A stretch of DNA of 64,000 nt from QYOJ01 sp964616825 (GTDB taxonomy: Bacteria > Bacteroidota > Bacteroidia > Bacteroidales > FEN-979), in the NCBI GenBank assembly GCA_964616825.1, contig CAZTSX010000016.1:5210-69209 (forward strand), read 5' to 3'. The notes under the pieces are model-generated. The model was given only the letters and a program-made list of their open reading frames with translations, had not been told where the DNA came from and searched no databases. How positions within the stretch are numbered: the stretch's first letter is position 1; the number at the start of each line of letters is the position of its first letter. The position numbers were made by a program, and so were the translations under genes. Positions 36,397-45,362 of this stretch are shown piece by piece.

Positions 36397-36507
36397 GGGT
36401 TATCGTGATTGTTCCGTTTCTGAGGAAGCAAAAATAGTCAACTCTCTGTGGAAAATCTCTGGATATTGCAGAGTTAGCGAAGAAAACAGCTCCGTGATCA
36501 GTTCAAC

Positions 36508-36534
36508 AAAAAATCCCGCCAGTTTCCTGACGGG
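36508..36534 (-). terminator. Rho-independent terminator after tRNA-Phe
   Basis: In the minus-strand transcript, CCCGTCAG-GAAA-CTGGCGGG (8 bp stem, GNRA loop) is followed by ATTTTTT. It begins 5 nt after the tRNA 3' end. Confidence 0.85.
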
Positions 36535-36538
36535 GTTG

Positions 36539-36611
<73 letters not shown>

Positions 36612-36623
36612 ATATTGGGAGTG

Positions 36624-36652
36624 CAAAGGTAGTAAAAATTCAAAAAAACAAA
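36624..36652 (-). promoter_or_regulatory. Promoter of tRNA-Phe
   Basis: Minus-strand TTTG (36649-36652), 17 bp, then TACCTTTG (36624-36631), 12 bp before the tRNA 5' end. This is one of the best promoter matches in the window. Confidence 0.7.
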
Positions 36653-36660
36653 GTATCTTT

Positions 36661-36787
36661 ATTGCCATAAGGAATTGCCATAAGATATTGCCATAAATAA
36701 TATATAGTAATGCAATAGATGGCAATGTATGGCAATGTATGGCAATAAATGGCAATGTATGGCAATATAATGGCAATCCATGGCAAT
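36661..36787. repeat. Iteron-like ATGGCAAT / ATTGCCAT array
   Basis: Three ATTGCCAT (36661, 36674, 36687; 13 bp period) followed across an AT-rich centre by seven ATGGCAAT (36719, 36729, 36739, 36749, 36759, 36770, 36780; 10-11 bp period, one helical turn). The last copy ends 3 bp before the coaX start codon. The two arms are complementary and could form a large imperfect hairpin. Location between the tRNA-Phe promoter and coaX suggests a protein-binding array or a slippage-prone microsatellite. Confidence 0.85.
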
Positions 36788-36790
36788 AAT

Positions 36791-37528
36791 ATGATCCTCG
36801 TTCTCGATTTCGGCAACACCAATCAAAAGGCAGCAATTTATGACGGCGAGCAGCTGATCAGGCTGGATCAGTATGACCGGTTGGGTTTACCTCTGCTGAA
36901 AGATATCCTCGAGGAGTTTCCTCAGATACGGGAAGGGATTGTCAGTTCTGTCGTCCATTGCCCCCAATCCATCAAGAAGTATTTAAAAAACAGACTGAGC
37001 TTTTTTATTGAGTTAACCAGTCGTACACCAGTTCCTTTGGTCAACCGGTACAAAACCCCCGGGAGCCTGGGTAAAGACAGGCTTGCCTGTGCAGTAGCGG
37101 CATCCTGCCTCTTTAAGGGAATCCCTTCCCTTGTTATCAACGCCGGCACATGCATCACCTACGACCTGGTCAATGAAAAGAACGAATACCTGGGAGGGGC
37201 GATCTCGCCAGGAATCAGGATGCGGTTGAAGGCTATGCATACTTTTACCGGGAAACTGCCGTTAGTACACCTTCGGGATCCCGGATCAGTCATTGGAAGT
37301 GATACCCGGAACTCCATGCTTTCGGGAGCTGTTAACGGGGCGGTTGCAGAGGTAAGGAATATGATCCAGCAATACCGGGAACCGGAACCAAACCTACAGG
37401 TGATCCTGAGTGGCGGGGATATGGAATATTTGGATAAACTCCTCAAAATTCGCACCTTTGCATTCCCAAACATTGTGATGGTCGGACTAAAACACATTCT
37501 CGAATACAATCTTCAGTATGCCAGCTAA
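36791..37528 (+). CDS. coaX: Type III pantothenate kinase
   Basis: 245 residues from ATG 36791 (MILVLDFGNTNQKAAIYD), which puts the phosphate-binding DFGNTN at the very N-terminus as in all CoaX. GKDRLACAVAA and NAGTCITYDLV supply the pantothenate and phosphate-loop residues. Phosphorylates pantothenate, first step of CoA synthesis, cytosolic. In-frame ATGs upstream (from 36749) belong to the ATGGCAAT array and would add a repetitive tail, so they were rejected. Overlaps the next gene by 11 bp. Confidence 0.95.
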   Translation: MILVLDFGNTNQKAAIYDGEQLIRLDQYDRLGLPLLKDILEEFPQIREGIVSSVVHCPQSIKKYLKNRLSFFIELTSRTPVPLVNRYKTPGSLGKDRLACAVAASCLFKGIPSLVINAGTCITYDLVNEKNEYLGGAISPGIRMRLKAMHTFTGKLPLVHLRDPGSVIGSDTRNSMLSGAVNGAVAEVRNMIQQYREPEPNLQVILSGGDMEYLDKLLKIRTFAFPNIVMVGLKHILEYNLQYAS

Positions 37529-38795
37529 ATCCCGGTTCCTTTTCCTTCTGATCTGTTTACTGACGGTTAGCTCCAGCTTTGCGCAGATCCGCATTGCATC
37601 TCCCTATTCTCGTTTCGGAATCGGTGACCTGGCCGACAACAACAATGCCTGGAACCTCTCCATGGGTCAAACCAGTTATGCCATTCGCAGTCCGTATCAT
37701 ATCAATTATGGGAACCCGGCATCCTATACAGCGTTCGACTCTCTCTCATTTGTTTTTGAAGGAGGATTTAATGCAGATATCGTTCAGCTCTCATCCAATG
37801 TGCAAACAGTAACCAGTAACTACGCTTCACTTGGCTATGTCCTTTTCGGATTACCCATAACCAAATGGTGGAGAACCAGTTTTGGTCTGGTCCCTTATAG
37901 CGATGTAGGTTACAATGTCATCAACCTGGAGAACTATCAAGAAATTGGATATGTGGCAAGAATCTATCGTGGCGCCGGTGGGATCAACAGGTTCTACTGG
38001 GGAAACGGATTTAAACTATGGAAGAGCCTCTCTATCGGATTTAATATGTCGTATCTTTTTGGGAAGATGGAGCGTGAAGCAATCGTTTTTTTCCCCGATT
38101 CACTCTACTATGCGAATCTGAAAGTGATAAACAATGTGACCATGAATGATCTCTATTTCAATTATGGTATTCAATATCATGGTAGGCTGAAGAATGACCT
38201 TATGATCAATGCAGGCGCAGTATTTGCGCTGGAATCCAAAATGAACGGTGAAACGGATTATGTGGCACATACTTTCATCAGCGGATCATCCGGTATTGAG
38301 TACCCGAAAGACACGATAGCGATCGGGGAAGGCTTTAAGGGAAAAATAATTATTCCCATGACCTTCGGTGGTGGGATTGGATTGGAGAAGAAGAACAAAT
38401 GGATGTTCAGTGTGGATTACAGATGGGCCAACTGGAAAAAATTTACTGCTTTCGATTTATCCGATTCTCTGGTAAACAGCCAGCAAATCAGTGCCGGAGC
38501 AGAATTTGTTCCCGATATCAACAGTTACAATAACTACTTCAAGCGGATACGATACAGAGTTGGATTCATTTTTAACAACACCTACCTGAAGCTTAGAGGC
38601 AAACAACTGAACGAGTATGCAGTGACGTTGGGTTTTGGCCTTCCATTACGAGGTGGGAGAACCCAATTGAATATCTCCATTCAAGCAGGTATTCGCGGTA
38701 CAATGGAATCGGACCTGATCAGGGAGAGCTACCTGCGGTTCGTCATCGGTTTTTCCATTTATGAACGATGGTTTGTCAAACGTAAGTATTATTAG
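37518..38795 (+). CDS. Outer-membrane beta-barrel protein of unknown role (coaX-lptC linked)
   Basis: 425 residues: signal peptide to about residue 22 (SSSFAQ), then alternating aromatic beta-strands and a final strand with VIGFSIYERWFVKRKYY. Begins SPYSRFGIGDL, a start seen in Bacteroidetes barrel proteins next to lptC. Possible role in outer-membrane assembly or lipid handling is inference from context only. Start overlaps coaX by 11 bp; next gene starts 2 bp after its stop. Confidence 0.75.
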   Translation: MPAKSRFLFLLICLLTVSSSFAQIRIASPYSRFGIGDLADNNNAWNLSMGQTSYAIRSPYHINYGNPASYTAFDSLSFVFEGGFNADIVQLSSNVQTVTSNYASLGYVLFGLPITKWWRTSFGLVPYSDVGYNVINLENYQEIGYVARIYRGAGGINRFYWGNGFKLWKSLSIGFNMSYLFGKMEREAIVFFPDSLYYANLKVINNVTMNDLYFNYGIQYHGRLKNDLMINAGAVFALESKMNGETDYVAHTFISGSSGIEYPKDTIAIGEGFKGKIIIPMTFGGGIGLEKKNKWMFSVDYRWANWKKFTAFDLSDSLVNSQQISAGAEFVPDINSYNNYFKRIRYRVGFIFNNTYLKLRGKQLNEYAVTLGFGLPLRGGRTQLNISIQAGIRGTMESDLIRESYLRFVIGFSIYERWFVKRKYY

Positions 38796-38797
38796 TC

Positions 38798-39367
38798 TTG
38801 AAGTCGATCTTCACCCGGATATTTTATACATTTTTCACTCTTTTATTTCTGTGGATTGGTTTCCAGAGTTGTCGACGCGAGATTAAAACAATAGATGTCG
38901 AGATTGATACTGTATCACAAGCCTTGATGTCAGCAAAAGATATTGATGTAATCTTCAGTGACTCGGGGTATTTGCAGGCCAGGGTAACCGGTCCGGTAAT
39001 CAAGCGGTTTGCCGGGGATTCCCCCTGGCTGGAGTTTCCCGAAGGCTTTCGGGCGGAGATGTATGATTCGGCTCAACGAATTGAGACCACTATCACAGCT
39101 GATTATGGCAAACGAATTGAGAATACACGCATCATGGAGGCCAAAGGGAATGTGATCGTCCGTAATGAGTTCAAGAATGAACAACTCAACACAGAAGTCC
39201 TGATATGGAATGAATTAAGACATACGATCCATACGGAAGCTCCGGTAAAGATAACCACCCCCAATAAAGTTCTGTATGGAACCGGTCTCCAATCAAATGA
39301 GACTTTCAGCAACTATACAATCCTCCATCCAAGAGGGGAAATGAAGGTAGAGAAAGACTCTTTATAG
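38798..39367 (+). CDS. lptC: LPS export periplasmic protein LptC
   Basis: 189 residues, TTG start 2 bp after the preceding stop. N-terminal anchor ends GFQSC, so it may be a lipoprotein rather than the usual bitopic protein. LptC fold (tandem beta-jellyroll) is supported by VSQALMSAKDIDVIFSDSGYLQARVTGP and ADYGKRIENTRIMEAKGNVIVRN. Bridges the LptBFG transporter and LptA in lipopolysaccharide export. Confidence 0.85.
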   Translation: MKSIFTRIFYTFFTLLFLWIGFQSCRREIKTIDVEIDTVSQALMSAKDIDVIFSDSGYLQARVTGPVIKRFAGDSPWLEFPEGFRAEMYDSAQRIETTITADYGKRIENTRIMEAKGNVIVRNEFKNEQLNTEVLIWNELRHTIHTEAPVKITTPNKVLYGTGLQSNETFSNYTILHPRGEMKVEKDSL

Positions 39368-39401
39368 CATGATTTACCTTGGTGTTTTAACCAGAATTGA
39401 G

Positions 39402-39409
39402 TAATTTTG
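39402..39409 (+). promoter_or_regulatory. TAnnTTTG -7 box for ppiD
   Basis: TAATTTTG 25 bp before ATG 39435, with a TTGG at 39379-39382. Confidence 0.45.
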
Positions 39410-39434
39410 CACCTGTTTTAAAATTAGGATAAGA

Positions 39435-41555
39435 ATGGCGATTATTGGAAAAATAAGAAAACATTCGGCTCTTGCTGTAGTTATTGTAGGTATAGCCATA
39501 GCTGCATTTGTGATTGGTGATTTCGGAAAGGGACAAAACCGTGCCGTTACAGACATAGGATCGGTGAACGGAGAGGAGATTCCTTATACAGACTTTAATT
39601 ACAAAGTTGAAGAGAACCTTGAGATCCAACGGGAGAATACTGGATTGGAGACGGTTACTGAGGAGGTTGCTTACAATGTCCGTCAGAATACATGGAATAC
39701 GATGGTCGGAAACCTGGTGACTGGTGAAGAGTTTCACAAACTTGGTCTGGCCGTTTCTCCGGATGAACTGTTTGAGCTGGTTCAGGGCCAGCATCCACAT
39801 CGGTATATCCTGCAGTATTTCAAAGACCCCAACACTGGCCAGTATGATCCTGCAATCGTACTGAACTATTTACGCAACCTGGATCAAATGGAGCCTCAGG
39901 CAAAAGCTCAGTGGCTTCAGTTTGAACGTGCTATAAAAGAAGATCAGTTTCAGCTAAAGTTTAACAATTTGATTGCTAGTTCCTACTATGTTCCTAAACA
40001 GATCCTGCATAAGCGGTACGAAATGCAGAGCAAATCATGGAACATTCGGTTTATGTCACCAAGTTATTATACAATTCCGGATAGTGTTGCTACTCTGACA
40101 GATGAGGATTACAGGAAGTTTTTTGAGAAGAATAAGATCTATTTTTATATCGATCAACCATATGTTGACCTGGACTTTGTGGTATTTGAGGTGAAGCCTT
40201 CAGCGAAGGACCGAAGGGATATTGCAGAGGATGTTACGACACTCTACGCCGACTTCCAGACTGCCAATGATCCGCTGGCGTTTGTCAATGCCAACTCAGA
40301 CAAGAAATTCGACACCAATTTTATCAGTGGCGATAATCTACCAGTAAGACTGGATTCATTACTTGTCAACTCACGGATCGACGGTTTTGTGCCTCCGTAC
40401 GAGGAGAACAGCGCCTGGTATATGGCCAAGCTTCTTGCAAAAGCGGAACGTCCTGATTCCATGCAAGGATCCCAGTTGCTCGTCACCTGGGCCGATCTGG
40501 GTGTTGCAGAGAATGTTACCCGCACACAGACTCAGGCAAAACAACGTGCTGATAGTTTGCTGGCCCTCCTCAGAACCAATCCTTCCAGGTTTGCAGAAGT
40601 CACTAAAGAAACTTCCGACTACCCTACAGCAAAAGAAGATGGTGGTCTCCTCCCCTGGTTCCCCGATGGGAATCCCAACGTGAGCCCCTTCTTCGATGCC
40701 GGGGTTTCGATGCGGAAAAACGAAGTGAAGATCATCGAAACACGGCTCGGATATTCGTTGTTCCATTTATCAGAAAAATCTGAAGACCGACCCAAGATCA
40801 AGGCGGCCATTCTGCAACGGAATATTGAACCAAGCAGCAAAACATTCCAGGATTATTATACTCAAGCCAGCATGTATGCAGGCAAATACAACAACCCGAT
40901 AGCATTTGATACCGGAGCTATTTCAGAAGGGATCAATATTCGACATGCTCAACAGGTTAAGGAGATGGACTATACTGTCAAGGATTTGCCGAATGCTCGA
41001 AATGTGATCAGGTGGTCGTTTGCCGAACAGACCAAAGTAGGAGAGGTTTCACCCGTTTTCGACCTGCAGGGTGTCTACGCTGTAATCTTACTGAAGGATA
41101 GATACAAGAAAGGAGAACCACCCCTTGATCAGGTGAAAGAGAAAATCGAACCCAACGTTAGGAATGCTAAAAAGATTGAGATTCTCGCCGGACGGCTGGA
41201 GGAGGCAATGAAGAATCAAACGGACATACACTCACTGGCTGCTGCATTCAATACTAAGGTCGATAGCACCACGCTGACCTTTTCCGGGATGAGCCGTTCA
41301 CAAATAGCCAGGGAGAATGAAGTTATGGGCAACGTATTTGTATCACCTCCCGGCATATTAGCAGGACCCTTTCAGGGGAACCTTGGAGTTTACGTAGTGA
41401 TCGTGGATAACATCACCGATGCTCCGGCAAAAGAGAATTATTTAACTGAAGAGAGCTCTGACAAACGTGCATGGACCAACCGGGTTTCAAGCTCTTTATA
41501 CGACGCACTGAAAAAGCAGGCCGACATTGTGGATAACAGGATTCTGTTTTATTAG
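39435..41555 (+). CDS. PpiD/SurA-like periplasmic peptidyl-prolyl isomerase
   Basis: 706 residues. N-terminal single membrane helix (about 9-27) then a SurA-N chaperone region (NGEEIPYTDFNYKVEE...), and a parvulin domain around 345-445 (FAEVTKETSDYPTAKEDGGLLPWF, LGYSLFHLSEK). Inner-membrane anchored folding factor for outer-membrane proteins, fitting its place after lptC. Bacteroidetes usually carry this large PpiD type. Confidence 0.9.
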   Translation: MAIIGKIRKHSALAVVIVGIAIAAFVIGDFGKGQNRAVTDIGSVNGEEIPYTDFNYKVEENLEIQRENTGLETVTEEVAYNVRQNTWNTMVGNLVTGEEFHKLGLAVSPDELFELVQGQHPHRYILQYFKDPNTGQYDPAIVLNYLRNLDQMEPQAKAQWLQFERAIKEDQFQLKFNNLIASSYYVPKQILHKRYEMQSKSWNIRFMSPSYYTIPDSVATLTDEDYRKFFEKNKIYFYIDQPYVDLDFVVFEVKPSAKDRRDIAEDVTTLYADFQTANDPLAFVNANSDKKFDTNFISGDNLPVRLDSLLVNSRIDGFVPPYEENSAWYMAKLLAKAERPDSMQGSQLLVTWADLGVAENVTRTQTQAKQRADSLLALLRTNPSRFAEVTKETSDYPTAKEDGGLLPWFPDGNPNVSPFFDAGVSMRKNEVKIIETRLGYSLFHLSEKSEDRPKIKAAILQRNIEPSSKTFQDYYTQASMYAGKYNNPIAFDTGAISEGINIRHAQQVKEMDYTVKDLPNARNVIRWSFAEQTKVGEVSPVFDLQGVYAVILLKDRYKKGEPPLDQVKEKIEPNVRNAKKIEILAGRLEEAMKNQTDIHSLAAAFNTKVDSTTLTFSGMSRSQIARENEVMGNVFVSPPGILAGPFQGNLGVYVVIVDNITDAPAKENYLTEESSDKRAWTNRVSSSLYDALKKQADIVDNRILFY

Positions 41556-41647
41556 AACGTGAATCGTGAATCGTGAGACGCGAAACATGAAATGTGATTT
41601 TTGACTTGAACCTTGAGCCTCGTACCTCGTCCCTCGACCCCGAACCC
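41556..41647 (+). repeat. Degenerate GTGAATCGTGA / CCTCGTCCCTCGACC repeat
   Basis: Low-complexity intergenic array between two convergent genes; no gene. Confidence 0.55.
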
Positions 41648-41980
41648 TTAATTAACAGTGTCTTTAATCGTGATTTCTTTCCGCCTGGAAGCCCACTCAT
41701 TCCGGCTTTCCGTGTAGGCTCGAAGTTCTACCAGATATTTTCCGGGAGTTACATAGGTGTAAGAAGGATTGGTATCAGTGGAGGTGGAGTCATTACCAAA
41801 ATACCAGTCGAATGAGAAGGCCTGAGTTGACTGATTGGTGAATTTTACATTACAGGGTATTTCGAAGTTGTTGTTGCCACTGAATGAAAAGTTGGCTGTC
41901 GGAATCGGCTCATTCTTATAACATCCGCTAAGAATCAATGCAGAAAAGAGAACCAGCAGGTTATTTCGGAATGCGTTCAT
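41648..41980 (-). CDS. PKD-domain lipoprotein
   Basis: 110 residues: lipoprotein signal (ILSGC) and one PKD domain (VKFTNQSTQAFSFDWYFGNDSTSTDTNPSYTYVTPGKYLVEL). Envelope-exposed adhesive or structural module. Overlaps atpC by 4 bp (ATGA), so it is translationally coupled to the ATP synthase pair, an odd association. Confidence 0.8.
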   Translation of the reverse strand: MNAFRNNLLVLFSALILSGCYKNEPIPTANFSFSGNNNFEIPCNVKFTNQSTQAFSFDWYFGNDSTSTDTNPSYTYVTPGKYLVELRAYTESRNEWASRRKEITIKDTVN

Positions 41981-42216
41981 TCTGCTAAGATAAGCACTTT
42001 GTTCTCCAATACTTCAATCACCCCTCCGTTGATCTCAAAAAACTTAGGATTATCTCCTTTGATGACCACCTTTACAGATCCCTTTTTCAGTATAGAGATA
42101 AGCGGAGCATGACGTTCCATCACCTCGAATGAGCCATCTATACCTGGAAGCTGCACCAGTTGTACATTGTCTCCGGCATAGAGGGTAGTATCAGGTGTTA
42201 CAATCTCAAGGTGCAT
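41977..42216 (-). CDS. atpC: ATP synthase F1 epsilon subunit
   Basis: 79 residues, comprising only the N-terminal beta-sandwich domain (LEIVTPDTTLYAGDNVQLVQLPGIDGSFEVMERHAPLIS); the helical C-terminal inhibitory hairpin is missing, as usual in Bacteroidetes. Follows atpD by 71 bp. Confidence 0.93.
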   Translation of the reverse strand: MHLEIVTPDTTLYAGDNVQLVQLPGIDGSFEVMERHAPLISILKKGSVKVVIKGDNPKFFEINGGVIEVLENKVLILAE

Positions 42217-42254
42217 ATTGTTGGTTTAACTTGATAAAATGTTTTCTGAAGGGA

Positions 42255-42284
42255 GAATAAGTCCCCTTCAGGGGATTTAGGGGT
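42255..42284. repeat. CCCCTGAAGGGG dispersed palindromic element between atpD and atpC
   Basis: AAGTCCCCTTCAGGGGATTTAGGGG; core CCCCT-TC-AGGGG. Same arms as the split copy at 22648-22696. Confidence 0.65.
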
Positions 42285-42287
42285 TCT

Positions 42288-43796
42288 TTATTTGCTCTCC
42301 GCCAATATTTTCTTGCCTTTTTCAATTGCCTCTTCGATGGTTCCTACAAGGTTAAATGCAGATTCCGGATACTCATCAACCTCTCCGTTCAGGATCATCT
42401 TGAAGCCTTTGATCGTATCTTCAATACTTACAAACGTACCCGGGATACCAGTGAATTGTTCAGCTACATAGAATGGTTGTGAGAGAAATCTTTGAACACG
42501 GCGGGCGCGGTGAACAACCTCTTTATCCTCATCAGAAAGTTCATCCATCCCCAGGATAGCGATAATATCCTGAAGCTCTTTGTATCGTTGAAGGATCTCT
42601 TTGATCTGTTGAGCGATGTTGTAATGTTCATCGCCTACCACATCAGGAGTAAGGATCCTGGAGGTAGAATCAAGGGGGTCAACAGCGGGATAGATTCCCA
42701 GCTCGGCGATTTTCCGGCTCAATACGGTGGTGGCATCCAGGTGGGCGAAAGTGGTTGCCGGGGCCGGATCGGTCAGGTCATCAGCGGGGACATAAACTGC
42801 CTGGACAGAGGTGATAGATCCTCTTTTGGTGGACGTGATTCGTTCCTGCATGATTCCCATTTCAGTAGCCAGGGTTGGCTGGTAACCGACTGCAGAAGGC
42901 ATCCGTCCGAGGAGAGCAGAGACTTCCGAACCAGCCTGAGTAAACCGGAAAATGTTATCAATGAAGAATAGAATATCACGACCACCCGTCTTTTCGTCTC
43001 CGTCACGGAAATATTCAGCCAGGGTGAGGCCGGAAAGTGCCACACGGGCACGGGCTCCAGGAGGTTCATTCATCTGTCCAAATACCATGGTTGCCTGAGA
43101 TTTTAACAGCTCTTTATGATCCACTTTGGAAAGATCCCAGCCACCCTTTTCCATATCTTCAAGAAACTCTTTTCCGTAACGGATAACACCCGACTCAACC
43201 ATCTCACGTAACAGATCATTCCCTTCACGGGTACGCTCTCCAACTCCACCAAACACCGATAACCCGGAGTATTTCTTGGCAATATTGTTGATCAGCTCCA
43301 TGATGATCACGGTTTTACCAACACCTGCGCCGCCAAACAGACCAATCTTTCCTCCTTTCGAATAGGGCTCGATCAGGTCGATCACTTTGATCCCGGTAAA
43401 GAGAACTTCTTTGGAGGTACTTAGTTCGTCAAATTTCGGAGGATCCCGGTGAATCGGATAGGTATGCTTATGAGATACCGGACCCAATCCATCGATCGGT
43501 TGCCCGATCACGTTAAAGAGTCGTCCGCGAATGTCTTCACCAACAGGCATCGAGATCGGTCCGCCTTTAGCAACTACTTCCATTCCTCTGCGCATACCAT
43601 CTGTTGAGTCCATCGCAATGGTCCTGATCGTATTTTCACCAATATCATATTGGCACTCCAGAACAACCTTATGCCCTTGCTCGTTCTTCACTTCCAGCGC
43701 ATCGTAGATGTTCGGGAGAGTCATATTCTCATCAAAGATAACATCCACAACGGGACCAATAATCTGAGAGATTTTGCCTGTAATTTTCTCTTGCAT
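42288..43796 (-). CDS. atpD: ATP synthase F1 beta subunit
   Basis: 502 residues. Walker A GGAGVGKT and the catalytic GERTREGNDL (Glu) segment; ALSGLTLAEYFRD and the C-terminal helical domain are all present. In Bacteroidetes atpD and atpC are separated from the remaining atp genes, as seen here. Catalytic subunit; coupling ion cannot be told from F1. Confidence 0.97.
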   Translation of the reverse strand: MQEKITGKISQIIGPVVDVIFDENMTLPNIYDALEVKNEQGHKVVLECQYDIGENTIRTIAMDSTDGMRRGMEVVAKGGPISMPVGEDIRGRLFNVIGQPIDGLGPVSHKHTYPIHRDPPKFDELSTSKEVLFTGIKVIDLIEPYSKGGKIGLFGGAGVGKTVIIMELINNIAKKYSGLSVFGGVGERTREGNDLLREMVESGVIRYGKEFLEDMEKGGWDLSKVDHKELLKSQATMVFGQMNEPPGARARVALSGLTLAEYFRDGDEKTGGRDILFFIDNIFRFTQAGSEVSALLGRMPSAVGYQPTLATEMGIMQERITSTKRGSITSVQAVYVPADDLTDPAPATTFAHLDATTVLSRKIAELGIYPAVDPLDSTSRILTPDVVGDEHYNIAQQIKEILQRYKELQDIIAILGMDELSDEDKEVVHRARRVQRFLSQPFYVAEQFTGIPGTFVSIEDTIKGFKMILNGEVDEYPESAFNLVGTIEEAIEKGKKILAESK

Positions 43797-43819
43797 GTTC
43801 TGTTTTAAAAAAGTTTGTG

Positions 43820-43827
43820 CAAATATA
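43820..43827 (-). promoter_or_regulatory. TAnnTTTG -7 box for atpDC
   Basis: Minus-strand TATATTTG 23 bp before atpD ATG. Confidence 0.5.
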
Positions 43828-43849
43828 AATAATTCTACATATATCCTCC

Positions 43850-44719
43850 TTAACGAACACGTAATACTCGTCCGATCCGGAGTAATGTTGTCGATCTGAT
43901 TTTGTTCATAGCACAGATCTCTCTGATGGAGGTACGATATTTCATCGCCAGCTCACCAAGAGTATCTCCACTCTTGATCTTGTGGTATACCGCATTCATA
44001 TCCCAGTCGTAAGGATAAAATACTTCTTTCCGGACAGGGAAGACTTGGGTAATCAGGCGGCAACTGTCGAGATCGATCATTCTCCGTGGATCTATCGGAA
44101 CATCCCGGTATCGTAATTCAAAGTGGAGATGTGGTCCACGGCTGCGACCGGTGGAACCACCAAGGCCAACAAGATCTCCGGAATTGACTATCTGGTTTAC
44201 CTTGACTTTAACCTTGGAGAGGTGTGCATAATAGCTCTCCAGTCCGTTGTAGTGCCTCACGATCACCAGGTATCCATACCCTCCCCGGTTGTATCGTGCA
44301 TACCGGACCACTCCGTCGAAAACGGCACAAACAGTGTCTCCGGTTTTCAAACGCAAATCCAATCCTTTGTGTGTATACATAAATCCCCGGATGAGATGCT
44401 TAACCGGGATCGGCATACAAAATTTCATCTTTTCTGTTATGAGATACAGGACAGTATCCTTGATGCTATCTGGCTTCATGTATTTCAAATAACGCACCCG
44501 GTCGTTAACCCACCCATCTTCAATGATTCCCGTGGAATCTTTCTCAATGTCGAGCATCAAAGGTACGTCAGCCAGAAAAATCCAGGCATAATTCTTATAG
44601 AGAATCACCTTTCCTTTTTTCGTCTCCACAGTATCCAGAATGTTGATAGGATTGACTTGGGAGGAAAGGAACAGGGGAAACATCAGGATAAGGGAAAGAA
44701 AATAGAAAAGTCTTTTCAT
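43850..44719 (-). CDS. M23 peptidoglycan metallopeptidase with LysM domain
   Basis: 289 residues: signal peptide (about 1-20), LytM/M23 domain with HKGLDLRL (His-x3-Asp), and HLHFELR (zinc His), then a C-terminal LysM (about 243-289; KIKSGDTLGELAMKYRTS). Cleaves peptide cross-bridges in the periplasmic wall. 5 bp after lspA, so part of the ileS-dksA-lspA unit. Confidence 0.92.
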   Translation of the reverse strand: MKRLFYFLSLILMFPLFLSSQVNPINILDTVETKKGKVILYKNYAWIFLADVPLMLDIEKDSTGIIEDGWVNDRVRYLKYMKPDSIKDTVLYLITEKMKFCMPIPVKHLIRGFMYTHKGLDLRLKTGDTVCAVFDGVVRYARYNRGGYGYLVIVRHYNGLESYYAHLSKVKVKVNQIVNSGDLVGLGGSTGRSRGPHLHFELRYRDVPIDPRRMIDLDSCRLITQVFPVRKEVFYPYDWDMNAVYHKIKSGDTLGELAMKYRTSIREICAMNKIRSTTLLRIGRVLRVR

Positions 44720-44724
44720 CTCTT

Positions 44725-45336
44725 TTACTCTTTTTCGGGCTTGCTGAATAACTTCTTCTGGAAAAGGATCAGCAGAGCCACGCCAGTTGTAATAGAAGAA
44801 TCAGCCAGATTGAAAACCGGACGGAAAAAGATAAAATCTTCACCACCTATTACGGGAAACCAGGATGGATAATGGCTTTCAATAAGAGGAAAATAGAGCA
44901 TATCAACCACCTTCCCATGCAGGAATCCGGCATATCCACCTTCAGGGGGAAAGAGTGTAGCGATTTGGTGATAATTACTTTCACTAAAGATCAATCCATA
45001 GAAAGCGCTATCGAGGATATTGCCGAATGCACCTGCCATGATCAACGAGATGCAGATTGCTAACCCTATTTTATAGCCCGGTTTTTTGGTTACATGATGA
45101 AGCCAGAAACCCATCGCAATAACGGCGAGTATCCGGAAGATACTGAGAATCAGTTTCCCTGTATTTCCCCCCAGGCTCATCCCAAAAGCCATGCCCTCAT
45201 TTTCTGTGAAATGGAGAAAAAACCAGTTGTTGAAAACGGGAATACTCTCACCCAGGTACATATGAGACTTCACCCAAATTTTGAATACCTGATCAAGGAT
45301 TAGAATCAGGACAATGATGATGACGGCTCGTTTCAA
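44725..45336 (-). CDS. lspA: Lipoprotein signal peptidase II
   Basis: 203 residues, four membrane helices. Catalytic aspartates in GNILDSAFYG and FNLADSSITTG. The loop between them is longer than in E. coli, as in other Bacteroidetes. Processes the many lipoproteins in this window. Confidence 0.95.
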   Translation of the reverse strand: MKRAVIIIVLILILDQVFKIWVKSHMYLGESIPVFNNWFFLHFTENEGMAFGMSLGGNTGKLILSIFRILAVIAMGFWLHHVTKKPGYKIGLAICISLIMAGAFGNILDSAFYGLIFSESNYHQIATLFPPEGGYAGFLHGKVVDMLYFPLIESHYPSWFPVIGGEDFIFFRPVFNLADSSITTGVALLILFQKKLFSKPEKE

Positions 45337-45362
45337 TTTCCGGGAAGGATTATGCAGATGAC

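Noticed and set aside
36661..36787. CRISPR array
   Set aside because: Units are 8 bp with 2-5 bp between them, far too short for repeat-spacer structure, and no cas gene is present.
36749..36790. Upstream in-frame ATG starts for coaX (MAMYGNIMAIHGNN...)
   Set aside because: The added residues are a translation of the ATGGCAAT array; CoaX proteins begin at the DFGNTN strand, so ATG 36791 is right.
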